From the NCBI GenBank assembly GCA_022828595.1, contig JAKGHH010000001.1:145533017-145597016 (forward strand): DNA of 64,000 nt. Direction: 5' to 3'. Below the pieces are notes generated by a model, which had not been told where the DNA came from, made no database searches, and was given only the letters and a program-made list of their open reading frames with translations. The stretch is from Nelumbo lutea. Lineage: Eukaryota > Streptophyta > Magnoliopsida > Proteales > Nelumbonaceae. Positions 1 to 10,444 of the stretch are shown piece after piece. Each line of letters starts with the position of its first letter. Within the stretch, counting starts at the first letter, position 1. The position numbers and the translations under genes were made by a program.

Positions 1-504
1 GCAGGGTGTGTCCTACACACTGGATTCTTCACAAAAACCCTCTGGAAACCTTGAACACCGAATCCTTTTGCCTTTTTTGCAAGACTATTGTCAAGAACTA
101 CTTTCTTCTTCCTTCTTCTTTAATCAAGAAAATAAATAAAACAGAAATCCTATTTCTATTAATTAATTACATTATTGATTAAATCCTATACATTCAGTCT
201 AGAAAAAAAATTATTTACAGACCAAATAATAATAAAAGGAAGAAAAAGGATGCGCAGACTATCTGCACCAAATCTGCACTGTGATAACCAGGTTCGAACA
301 ATCCATTAAATCAAAAATAAATAAAGAACAATTCTAAATAAATTTTTGGATTTAACAAAATTAATTTTAGATCAAACGCCCTTAACAAGAAACTATTTCT
401 TGGAAAAAAAAAGAAAGCAATCTGCGCAGATCTTGGCAGAACATTTTCTGTTCATCTACGCAGGGTCAGATCTGATTTTCTTTGGGTTCAAGATTCGAAT
501 CTGT

Positions 505-517
505 GGCTCTGATACCA
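505..517 (-). other. Primer-binding site of Copia element III
   Basis: On the minus strand it reads TGGTATCAGAGCC, the usual plant Copia sequence complementary to the 3' end of initiator tRNA-Met. It lies one base inside the LTR end at 519. It fixes element polarity and the LTR boundary. Confidence 0.9.
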
Positions 518-1825
518 CTAAAAGAATGATAGGATCCATCTAATGGATGCCAAAAAAGGTGCGGAATGGGGGTGAATTTCAAAAAAAATTTCCTACCTTC
601 TTTCAACTGGGAATCATATTCCCTAAATTTAGAATACATTATTCAAGGATCCTACTTGAACCATAAACAAACCAGATCTGAACCAAAAGGAAACAGGAAG
701 GATTATACCTGATCTGGAGAAATAATATCTTCCAAAGTTGGTGTTCACGCCCAAAGAAGTGACCAAGATCCGCTCCTACTAAAGATGACACAGCTGTGGA
801 TGGAACGGAACCAGCAGGGTGTGTCCTACACACTGGATTCTTCACAAGAACCCTCTGGAAACCTTGAACACCGAATCCTTTTGCCTTTCTTGCAAGACTA
901 TTGTCAAGAATTACTTTTTTGACTTCCTGTTGCTGCAAAGATCCAATCTTCCAACAGGTAGTGGCGGCGGCTGAAGGAGGAGAAGTCTAGGGACGAAGAG
1001 GGCAGAATTGTCTCTTCTCTCTTGAGTCTGTGAGAGATCAAATCTCAAATTGCAGGATGTGTTTCTTGCTTCCTCAAACCCCCAGTTCGAAATCTGATAT
1101 TTCTGCTGGGGTTTTCTCCTCTTTCTTCTTGATTAATAAACCTCCCAATATTTTGGGAGTTATCCCAATCCAAATCAGTATTTGGATAGAGGTTAATCTT
1201 AATCCTATTTGCTGATTAAGTTAGTTAACTCCTGATCGTATCAGGAGGTTACCAGATTCAAATCTAATTTGAATTTGGTCTCTTAGAGTGGATAAGGTCA
1301 AAGACCCAATCCTTTTACTAACACTAATCTCAGATTCACCCCAAGAACTGGTGATGATATCAACCCAGTTCGAAATGGGCTTTTGGCCCATTAAGTGTTC
1401 AATGTTTAACCAGTTTCCAACCTACAGCCCAGTTGAGCTTCTTTGTATGGCGTGGGACCCAAGCATTGATCTACACGCCAGTCACATGGGTTCGGCCCAG
1501 CCTTTATTACAATGCCCAGCCGAATTCACTAAAAGACTCAGTGACCCCCTTGAGCCCATCACATGGACCCGATGGGCCCAACACTTACATTAAGTGGTCA
1601 TTGGGCCAAGCCATCTTATAAAAACCCAGGGACTGTGGGCAGGTGCAAGATTAGCCCATCAGGTATTATCCTAAATGGTCTTACACTTAACCTCTTAGCC
1701 CTTAATGATCAAGCACTACCTGACAAGAGAATACCTCTCTCTCGGCTGCAAGGAACAGAGCCGCACTCTCCACTCACATGGATCCCGGGAATTAAAATCT
1801 TTTGCAAATCCTTTTGAAACCGTGC

Positions 1826-1831
<6 letters not shown>

Positions 1832-1865
<34 letters not shown>
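1832..1865. repeat. (TA)n microsatellite inside LTR-A
   Basis: An alternating TA run lies at a fixed position in the LTR. Other LTR-A copies carry a TA run at the same place with different lengths, so it expands independently in each copy. Confidence 0.9.
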
Positions 1866-1867
<2 letters not shown>

Positions 1868-2670
1868 TATTTTTTTAAAACAAAATTCCAACGATTGAAA
1901 TCAACTGCCGGCAGTTTGGTTTCCATCAGAGAGAGTGCATTACCGATCATTACCATTGTCCGACAAAGGGGCTGATCCTGTCACTATGACCACTCACTCA
2001 GATGAATTCTCAGACAGCCCCAACATGTCCAAGTTTTGACCTGTTAGATAGTCTTTTATGCCCTTAGCTTCAATCGTATTTGATGTACTTTTGTTATTTA
2101 GTGGAAATAAATTTAAGTGCATGTTTGATTCATGTTGTTTGGTACAATTCTATGTAATACCCTAAAACTGGACATTTATAGAAATTTGTGTTAGTTTTAA
2201 ATGTTCACAACCATTGGATAAGTCTAGGGAGATTTATCCTACCAAGGCTGATACTGGTGTGCCACCAAGTGTTGGGAAGGCTTGTTTCGGCCATCAGCGT
2301 AAGGCCCAAGGCACATGCAGTATGGGATTGCTTGAACCCTTGAACCAGACCAGATTTCCAGTGTTGCCCTAGACCTTGGGGACAGATGGGCAAAACTGGA
2401 AAGTTACACCTGATCTATAGACTCGACTATGACACATCACTAGGTGTCGGATCGGGCTGTCTTTGATGTGTCAATTAGTGAGATCCTTAGTGGGGATCAG
2501 AACCTAGACATGTTGGGGCAGTCTAAGAATTCATCTGAGTTAGTGGTCATAGTGACAGGATCAGCCCCTTTGTCGGACAATGGTAATGATCGATAATGCA
2601 CTCTCTCTGATGGAAACCAAACTGCCGGCAGTTGATTTCAATCGTTGGAATTTTGTTTTGCAAAAATAAG

Positions 2671-2712
<42 letters not shown>
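2671..2712. repeat. Compound (TA)n(TG)n microsatellite in LTR-A
   Basis: The TA run is followed by a TG run at the same LTR position as the other TA runs. The TG expansion is found only in this copy. Confidence 0.9.
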
Positions 2713-3101
2713 ATATGTACGGTTTCAAAAGGATTTGCAAAAGGTTTTAATTCTCGGGATCCATGTGAGTGGAGAGTCCGACACTGTTCCTTGCAGCCGA
2801 AAGAGAGGTCTTCCCTTGTCGGGCAGTGCTTGATCATTAAGGGTTGAGAGGTTAAGTGTAAGACCATTTAGGATAATACTTGATGGGCTAATCTTGCACC
2901 AGCCCATAGTCCATGGGTTTTTATAAGATGGTTGGCCTAGGGACCACTTAATGTAAGTGTTGGGCCCATAGGGTCCATGTGATGGGCTCAAGGGGGTCAC
3001 TGAGTCTTTCAGTGAATTCGGCTGGGCCTTGTAATAAAGGCTGGGCAAAACCCATGTGGCTGGCGTGTAGATCAATGCTTGGGTCCCACGCCATACAAAG
3101 A

Positions 3102-4313
3102 CTTAAGCCGATGAGCGGAGTTTCAACTCGAAAGCCGGCCCGAAGCAGAGTGATCTAAAAAGCCCAGGATAGGAGCTATTACGACTCGAACAGGAAGTAG
3201 AATTCCTATATCGAAAGCGAAAGCACCCTTACCTAGGCCAGGGAATAAGAAACCAACTCTGCTTGAGTCATCAGAGGCCTGCATTTGTTGAAAAAAGCAA
3301 GCAAACGTAGGCTTGAAAGCCGGAGTGCGCTAGCAGCAAGATTCAAAACGGATGCACGCGCTAGCGCAACAAGCAACGGCTTTGAATCGCTTGCTCGGCT
3401 CCGCGTTAGCGCAACGGCTTGAGCGCTAGCGCTCATGGAGTTGCTTGTTGCCCATGCATGATGAAAAACGGATGCGCGCGCTAGCAGCAAGAAAACGGCT
3501 TCACGTTAGCTTAACGGCATTAGCGCAGCCATTTTCTTGCTGAGTGCTAACGCGCACCCTTCTGTTTTTCAGCCGGGCGAGACAAGCTACCTTTAGCTAG
3601 GAGCCTCTTTTCCTTCTGCCCAGCTCCCCGAAAACAACGTTCGACTTGCATGTGTTAATCATATCATTTTTGAGCTTGTGTGATCCCCGGGTGTCTGTCT
3701 TCGCGCACCCACTCGATCGGCTTGCCAATCAATCGAGGCGTCCTTCCTCTTCCATAAGGGCGGCTCCCCTTTTCCAAAAGCCTTTGGTTACTTTCATTCT
3801 CAATTACCAGGGCTCAGCCTCACATTTCATAAAGGGCAGGGGTCGTTCTAAGGGCTTTGAGGGACGTCTTCTGTTTCCCTTATCAAGCAAGCCACAAGTC
3901 GTAGGCCGTCGCTCGATCTAGCAGTATCGGTGTCCAATCCCTCAGTATCAGTCAGCGAGCGCTTTAGGTAAAAGAACTACTTAGCAAAAACGCCTGCAAG
4001 TAGGTGTATTCTGAGAACTACACGAGCTCTTTTGGCAAAAAAGCGGAAACCTCCTTCGTCCTCCACTTGCCGGAGACTATGGGGATCTGGGATTTGAGAA
4101 CACTAACTGACGGCACTCAACTGACGGGACTTGGAGAACGTGTGATGCTGGGTCGGGGTTTGGTGAACCAACTGGTCGCTCCTCTAGTTGAAGTATCGGG
4201 CCCCTTTTTCGTTGCCTAGGTTACACCTTCGGAATACCCCAGAAGGGGATTTTGCTCTACTCCCCCCAATCTTCACTTTACGCCACACCGACTCTCCGTC
4301 GTGGAATTAGACC
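3102..4313. other. Mitochondrial DNA insertion (NUMT) inside a Copia LTR
   Basis: The LTR-A sequence stops after CATACAAAGA and resumes at AACTGG (4314), losing about 5 bp relative to intact copies. The inserted 1.2 kb is unlike all neighbouring sequence: it is GC-richer and full of GCGCTAGC-type repeats. On the minus strand it contains the conserved 5' part of plant mitochondrial 18S rRNA (see 3540-3658). The segment from 3660 to 4313 has the composition of mitochondrial spacer DNA, but I recognise no gene in it. A clean insert with a small target deletion fits end-joining of organelle DNA at a double-strand break. Confidence 0.75.
3540..3658 (-). rRNA. rrn18: Partial mitochondrial 18S (SSU) rRNA, 5' region, non-functional fragment
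   Basis: The minus strand reads TTAACACATGCAAGTCGAA, the hallmark of the 5' region of bacterial-type SSU rRNA. It continues into a stretch (TTTTCGGGGAGCTGGGCAG and the following AAGAGGCTCCTAGCTAAAG) typical of plant mitochondrial rrn18. Beyond 3540, down to about 3290, a GCGCTAGC-rich segment could be the expanded V1 variable region. Homology stops abruptly near 3660, so the rRNA start is missing. It cannot give a functional rRNA. Recognition rests on family knowledge, not on a search. Confidence 0.7.
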
Positions 4314-5230
4314 AACTGGACAGCAAGTTGGAAACTGGTTAAACATTGAACACTTAATGAGCCAAAAGCCCATTTCGAACTGGGCTGATATGATCACCAG
4401 TTCATGGGGCGAATCTGAGATTAGTGTTAGTAAAAGGATTGGGTCTTTGACCTTATCCACTCTAAGAGACCAAATTCAAATTAGATTTGAATCTGGTAAC
4501 CTCCTGATAAGATCAGGAGTTAACTAACTTAATTTGCAGATAGGATTAAGATTAATCTCTATCCAAATACTGATTTGGATTGGGATAGTTCCCAAAATAT
4601 TGGGAGGTTTTTTAATCAAGAAGAAAGAGGAGAAAACCCCAGCAGAAATATCAGATTTTAAACTGGGGGTTTGAGGAAACAAGAAACACATCCTACAATC
4701 TGAGATTTGATCTCTCACTGACTCTAGAGAGAAGAGACAATTCTACCCTCTTCGTCCCTGGACTTCTCCTCCTTCAGCTGCCGCCACTACCTGTTGGAAG
4801 ATTGGATCTTTGTGGCAACTGGAAGTCAAGAAAGCAGTTCTTGACAATAGTCTTGCAAGAAAGACAAAAGGATTCGGTGTTCAAGGTTTCCACAGGGTTC
4901 TTGTGAAGAATCCAGTGTGTAGGATGCACCCTGCTAGTTCCGTTCCATCCACAGCTGTGTCATCTTCAGCAGGAGCAGATCTTGGTCACTTCTTTGGGCG
5001 TGAACACCAACTTTGGGAGATATTATTTCTCCGGATTAGGTATAATCCGTCCTATTTCCTTTTGGTTCAGATCTGGTTTGTTTATGGTTCAAATAGGACC
5101 CTTAAATAATGTATTCTAAATTTAGGGAATATGATTCCCAGTTGGAAGAAGGTAGGAAATTTTTTTTGAAATTCGCCCCCATTCCGCACCTTTCCTGGCA
5201 TCCATTAGATGTATCCTATCATTCTTTCAG

Positions 5231-5243
5231 TGGTATCAGAGCC
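5231..5243 (+). other. Primer-binding site of Copia element II
   Basis: TGGTATCAGAGCC, complementary to initiator tRNA-Met, lies one base after the LTR end (ATTCTTTCA). It marks the start of the leader. Confidence 0.9.
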
Positions 5244-5669
5244 ACAGGTTTGAATCTTGAACCAAAAGAAAACCAGATTTGACCCTACGCAGATTAACAG
5301 AAAATGTTCTGCCAAGATCTGCGCAGATTGCTTTCTTTTTTTTTTCCAAGAAATAGTTTCTTGTTAAGGGCGTTTGGCCTGAAATTAATTTTGTTAAATC
5401 CAAAAATTTATTTAGAATTGTTCTTTATTTATTTTTGATTTAATGGACTGTTCGAACCTGAAGATCGCAGTGCAGATTTGGCACAGATAGTCTGCACACC
5501 CTTTTTCTTCCTTTTATTATTATTCGGTCTGTAAATAATTTTTTTTTTATTTTTCTAGACTGAATGTATAGGATTTGATCAAGAATGTAATTAATTAATA
5601 GAAATAGGATTTCTGTTTTATTTATTTTCTTGATTAAAGAAGAAGGAAGAAGATGGCGGCGCTGGGGAT

Positions 5670-5720
5670 TCGCAGATGGAGAAATCGCCTACTGCGATTT
5701 ACAGTTTATGAAACTATAAC
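5670..5720 (+). other. Paired stem-loops in the leader of Copia element II
   Basis: Hairpin 1 pairs TCGCAG (5670) with CTGCGA (5692). Hairpin 2 is centred on AGTTTATGAAACT (about 5702-5714). They correspond to the hairpins at 12790-12840 in the plus-strand Copia element. Hairpin 1 has a compensatory T-A to C-G change relative to that copy; hairpin 2 is weakened here. Confidence 0.45.
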
Positions 5721-7609
5721 TTTTGTGTTTGACCTCTGCTTTGTAGGTGGTACGAACAGCCCATATTTTTTATTTGTGATTGTCTAAAATCAAAAATCAT
5801 TAATTTCAGATCTCTCATGAATTAATTCTTGAATTGAAAATCAGTTTTGGACCATTTCGGATTAGATAGGACCAAAACTGTTTGGACCGAATATGAGATT
5901 CGAAAGGGGCTGTTTTTCAGTCCATATTTCTCACACTAGTTATTCCAAATCTGATGTTCATTTACAGGGATTAATTCGGCCCACCTGTAAAGCCCAGTTT
6001 TAAAGCATTAAAACTGCAAAAGCCCATTATTGTGAGAAAAGTTGTATGGTCCGAACTGCTAACTGCTATTCAGCCCATACACCTAGTAAACATTATTTGT
6101 TAATGCTTTAGGTTTCTAAATGGGCTATTCGATGGGCTTCACAATAGTTAATTGATTGGATCAATTTTTCCTTTACATGTGATGTTTGGATGTATGATGT
6201 GCTGCGACCATGGGCCATAAGCACTTGGCCCATGATAATTCATTAGTGACTGTTGCGCACACCATGGATGAATGCACATCATTGCCATGGTGTCCCTTAA
6301 GGTCATTGGATGACCCCTCTCTACTTGGTGGGCTCCACAACCCTGAAAAGGGATGCGTACGGAACCCCTAGCCAATTGAGGCCCACCAGAAATCTGGCTT
6401 TATGAAAGCGAGTGGGAGCCATTTTGGTTTGACCTAAATTAGAACTAGGGCGTAATTTTGTTCCCTCCAAGCAAATATGAGTGTGTGTGATAGGGAGTTC
6501 CATTTGATGGACTCTCTAAAGGCCTTCCATCATTAGCACAATTATGGGTCCATCAGTAATGAGGAAACGCACCATAAAATTGGGTTATCCATTTGTTGTT
6601 GGATCTGTTAGAGTGTTTCATTAGATGATAGGGGCGTCATAGACCAATGTGGGAGGGGCTTCACCAAAAAATGGGAACTCTCTCACGGTACCTTGGCGTA
6701 ACTTGAATATGATGGGTGTGCACTCACTGGATAGAAAGGTTTACCTGAAAACGGCTCTGAACCTTGTCTGACAGAGGCCAAAGGGAAACTCATCTGATGA
6801 GTGGATATGATCCGTCACCGAAAGGTGGTGGGGTTATGCTGCTGAAACAGTTGGCTTCACGCACCCTATGTGATTTCCCACATTTCCAGAGACATTCTGT
6901 CGTCTCCGTCATTGAGAAGGGAGGGAAAATCTCAGAGATGAATAAATGGGAATGGAACAAAGATTAAAAGCCATATCTGTGTAGGTAACATGAATCAAAC
7001 TAAGGTTGTGGACTAACGTTCTTGTTGTTTTATCAGAAAATGGCAAACGTTCTTGTTTGATTCATGTTGTTTGGTGTAATTCTCTGTAAGACACTAAAAC
7101 TGGACACTTGTAGAAACTTGTGTTAGTTTTATATGTTCACAGCCATTGGATAAGTCTGGGGAGATTTATCCTGCCAAGGCTGATACTGATGTGCCACCCA
7201 GTGTTGGGATGGCTTGTTTCGGCCATCAGGGTAAGACCCAAGACACATGCAGTATGGGATTGCTTGAACCCTTGAACTGGACCAGAGACCAGATTTCTAG
7301 TGTTGCCCTAGACCGTAGAGACAGATGGGCAAAACTGGAAAGTTACACCTGACCCCTAGACTCAATTATGACACATCTCTAGGTGTTGGATCAGGCTGTC
7401 TTTGATGTGTCAATCAATGAGATCCTTAGTGGGGGTCAAAACCTGGACATGTTGGGGCAGTCTGAGAATTCATCTGAGTGAGTGGTCATAGTGACAGGAT
7501 CAGCCCCTTTGTCAGACAATGGTAATGATCGGGAATGCACTATCTCTGATGGAAACCAAACTGTCGGCAGTTGATTTCAATCGTTGGAATTTTGTTTTGC
7601 AAAAATAAG

Positions 7610-7637
<28 letters not shown>
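7610..7637. repeat. (TA)n microsatellite in the 3' LTR of element II
   Basis: A pure TA run at the position homologous to the runs at 1832 and 2671 in the other LTR-A copies. Confidence 0.9.
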
Positions 7638-7643
<6 letters not shown>

Positions 7644-8930
7644 GTACGGTTTCAAAAGATTTGCAAAATGTTTTAATTCCCGGGATCCATGTGAGTTGAG
7701 AGTTCGGCACTGTTCCTTGAAGCCGAGGGAGAGGTATTCTTTTGTCGGGCAGTGCTTGATCATTAAGGGCTGAGAGGTTAAGTGTAAGACCATTTAGGAT
7801 AATACCTGATGGGCTAATCTTGCACCTGCCCACAGTCCCTAGGTTTTTATAAGATGGCCTGGCCCAGGGACCACTTAATGTAAGTGTTGGGCCCATGGGG
7901 TCCATGTGATGGGCTCAAGGGAGTCACTAAGTCTTTCAGTGAATTCGGCTGGGCCGAACCCATGTGGCTGGTGTGTAGATCAATGCTTGGGTCCCATGCC
8001 ATACAAAGAAGCTCAGCTGGGCAACAGGTTGGAAACTGGTTAAACACTAAACTCTTAATGGGCCAAAAGCCCATTTCAAACTAGGCTGATACGATCACCA
8101 GTTCATGGGGCGAATCTGAGGTTAGTGTTAGTAAAAGGATTGGGTCATTGACCCTATCCACTCTAAGAGACCAAATTCAAATTAGATTTGAATCTAGTAA
8201 CCTCCTGATAAGATCAGGAGTTAACTAACTTAATCTGCAGATAGGATTAAGATTAACCTCTATCCAAATACTGATTTGGATTGGGATAACTCTCAAAAAT
8301 ATTGGGAGGTTTCTTAATCAAGAAGAAAGAGGAGAAAACCCCAACAGAAATATCAGATTTCGAACCAGGGGTTAGAGAGAACAAGAAACACATCCTGTAA
8401 TCTGAGATTTGATCTCTCATAGACTCCAGAGGGAAGAGACAACTCTGCCCTTTTCGTCCCTAGACTTCTCCTCCTTCAGCCGCCACCACTACCTGTTGGA
8501 AGATTGGATCTTTGCAGCAACAGGAAGTCAAGAAAGCAGTTCTTGACATTAGTCTTGCAAGAAAGACACTAGGATTCGGTGTTCAAGGTTTCCAGAGGGT
8601 TCTTGTGAAGAATCCAGTGTGTAGGATGCACCTTACTGGTTCCGTTCCATCCACAGCTGTGTCATCTTCTGCAGGAGCTGATCTTGGTCACTTCTTTGGG
8701 TGTGAACACCAACTTTGGGAGATATTATTTCTCCGGATCAGGTATAATCCTTCTTGTTTCTTTTTGGTTCAGATCTGGTTTGTTTTTGGTTCAAGTAGGA
8801 TCATTGAATAATGTATTCTAAATTTAGGGAATGCGATTCCCAGTTGGAAGAAGGTAGGAAAATTTTTGAAATTCGCCCCCCATTCCGCACCCTTCTTGGC
8901 ATCCATTAGATGGATCCTACCATTCTTTCA

Positions 8931-9280
8931 TCATCAATGTACCAAAACCAGAGCCGGCCATTGCAAGCCACGCGGGTGCGCGCGAAGTGCGAGCAAAGTG
9001 CGCCTCTAAAGCGCCTCATTGCTCCACACACACGTGTGCACGCGCATTGCATGGTATCGAATCCCCATACTCTCCTCTACTAATTCTAAGGAGTGTAAAT
9101 CAGCTCCTATTGAAATATTGAAAACAAAACTTATAATTTTCCAATGTGGGACAAGTTCAAAACTGGGTTTTTGTAAGAGAAAAACTGATTTTTTCAAACA
9201 AGTGTACAGGTGCAATTTCTCATGTAATTGACCAATCAAACCCATTGTATTTAATCTCTTATGAGATTAAAATCCAACAG
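8931..9280. other. Host DNA between Copia element II and the CRK pseudogene
   Basis: The sequence is not LTR-like. It probably represents decayed intron or upstream sequence of the CRK pseudogene. It holds no DUF26 domain or membrane-segment exon, which a complete CRK would need here. Confidence 0.5.
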
Positions 9281-10329
9281 TAGGAATGTTGAAGCACTGC
9301 AAATTAACTTGAGTACAGTCGCTGCGGCTACAAACAACTTCTCTGATGCTAATAAGATTAGTGAAGGTGGATTTGGAAGCGTTTACAAGGTAAGAATTTA
9401 CAACACATACAGAGTGAGAGCACTAAAATTTCACTATGGAGAGATGAGAGAGTTAAATTTATTATTTATGACAAATTCCCAGGGTAAATTTCCCAACGTG
9501 CAAGAAATTGTTGTGAAAAGGCTCTCTAAAAACTCTGGGCAAGGTGCAGTGGAATTTAAGAATGAGGTCATGTTGGTTGCCAAGCTCCAACACAGGAATC
9601 TCGTTAGGCTCTTGGGGTTTTTCTTGGAAGGAGAAGAGAAAATACTCATCTATGAGTATGTTGTCAACAAAAGCCTCGACCACTAACTATTTGGTTTGGC
9701 CCTTGAACTCTTATATTTGAACAATAATTCATTACATTCCGTTTTGAGCTTTTTGACTTTTAATCTCAAAATACATTAATATTTTGACAAATTAATTATT
9801 TGTGTGAATTATAGGTCCCGATGAACATGCACGCTTGGATTGGCCAACCCGTTACAAGATCATAGAAGGGACTGCTCGAGGGCTTCTCTATCTTCAAGAA
9901 GATTCTCGGCTGAAGATTGTTCATCGCAATCTTAAAGCTAGTAATATCTTGTTAGATGGTGATATGAACTCCAAAATATCTAATGTTGGGATGGCAAGAA
10001 TTTTTCAAGTGGACCAAAGTCGAGCAAACACAGACAGAATAGTTGGAACTTAGTAAGTATATATACTGAACCTTGAATCGCTTTCCTTTAAGAGAGATTG
10101 TATGATATTATACCCACACAAACACACGTCCATTATTTGTCCAAGAATCTAGCCCAATGCCATAACTGAATATTACAGTGGCTACATGTTGTCAAAGTAT
10201 GGAATGCATGGACAAATCTCAATCAAATCGGATGTGTTAAGTTTCGGTGTATTGCTTTTGGAGATCGTAACCAGAAAGAAGAACAACTCTTTCTATCAGT
10301 CAGAGCATAAGGAGGATCTTCTAACTTAT
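9281..10329 (+). pseudogene. CRK-type receptor kinase pseudogene, kinase-domain exons
   Basis: Four exons with GT/AG boundaries match CRK kinase exons: 9281-9389 (ends EGGFGSVYK), 9483-9693 ([23 protein letters not shown]), 9815-10052 ([11 protein letters not shown]) and 10179-10329 ([10 protein letters not shown]). The exon layout copies that of the intact CRK at 46433. It is dead: a TAA replaces Phe in SLDHFLFG in exon 2, the catalytic HRD is HRN, the DFG motif is NVG, and APE-region residues have changed. The ectodomain, membrane exon and signal peptide are absent upstream. The intron after 10329 is interrupted by the Copia element at 10445; a remnant of the last exon lies at 42782. Confidence 0.85.
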
Positions 10330-10444
10330 GTAAGTCTGAACCTTATTTTCAATGCTTTTTGATGATGACTACTAGTATCTAAAGTAGTTACATGTGGATG
10401 AATTGGTAAAGGCCTGGAGATGTTAGAATGAAGGAAGAGGTTGG

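Larger units (their letters stand above)
1..2040 (-). mobile_element. Copia element III (LTR-A family), minus strand, internally deleted and truncated
   Basis: Read on the minus strand this is an LTR (2040 to 519, lacking roughly its first 450 bp), a primer-binding site, about 400 bp of leader (504 to 105) and then a second LTR fragment (104 to 1). No gag or pol is present. The LTR pieces at 1-104 and 815-915 share small differences from the other LTR-A copies here, for example GTGTG where the others have GTGCA. They are therefore probably the 3' and 5' LTRs of one element that lost its coding region. The window edge cuts the 3' LTR. The right end abuts element II without a recognisable target duplication. 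Confidence 0.75.
2042..8930 (+). mobile_element. Copia element II (LTR-A family), plus strand, gag-pol deleted, carrying a NUMT
   Basis: The 5' LTR runs 2042-5229 (starting TGTTAGATAG) and is interrupted by organelle DNA at 3102-4313; without the insert it is about 1.98 kb. A primer-binding site follows at 5231, then a leader of about 1.8 kb to the gag start codon at 7040. Only about 10 bases after that ATG the sequence jumps into the 3' LTR (about 7050-8930, ending CATTCTTTCA), which lacks its first ~75 bp. All coding sequence is gone. This is a non-autonomous derivative of the family represented by the elements at 10445 and 25398. No target duplication is visible, because the left flank is element III. 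Confidence 0.8.

Noticed and set aside
3290..3540. GCGCTAGC-rich repeated segment as a possible CRISPR-like array or regulatory repeat
   Set aside because: Repeats are short, irregular and continuous with mitochondrial rRNA sequence; better explained as a variable rRNA region.
3233..4219. Open frames of 71-91 codons in the NUMT
   Set aside because: No similarity to mitochondrial proteins that I recognise; the region is rRNA or spacer. They are chance frames.
9006..9245. Frames on both strands just before the CRK pseudogene exons
   Set aside because: Same sequence open on both strands by chance; neither encodes a DUF26 domain or membrane segment.
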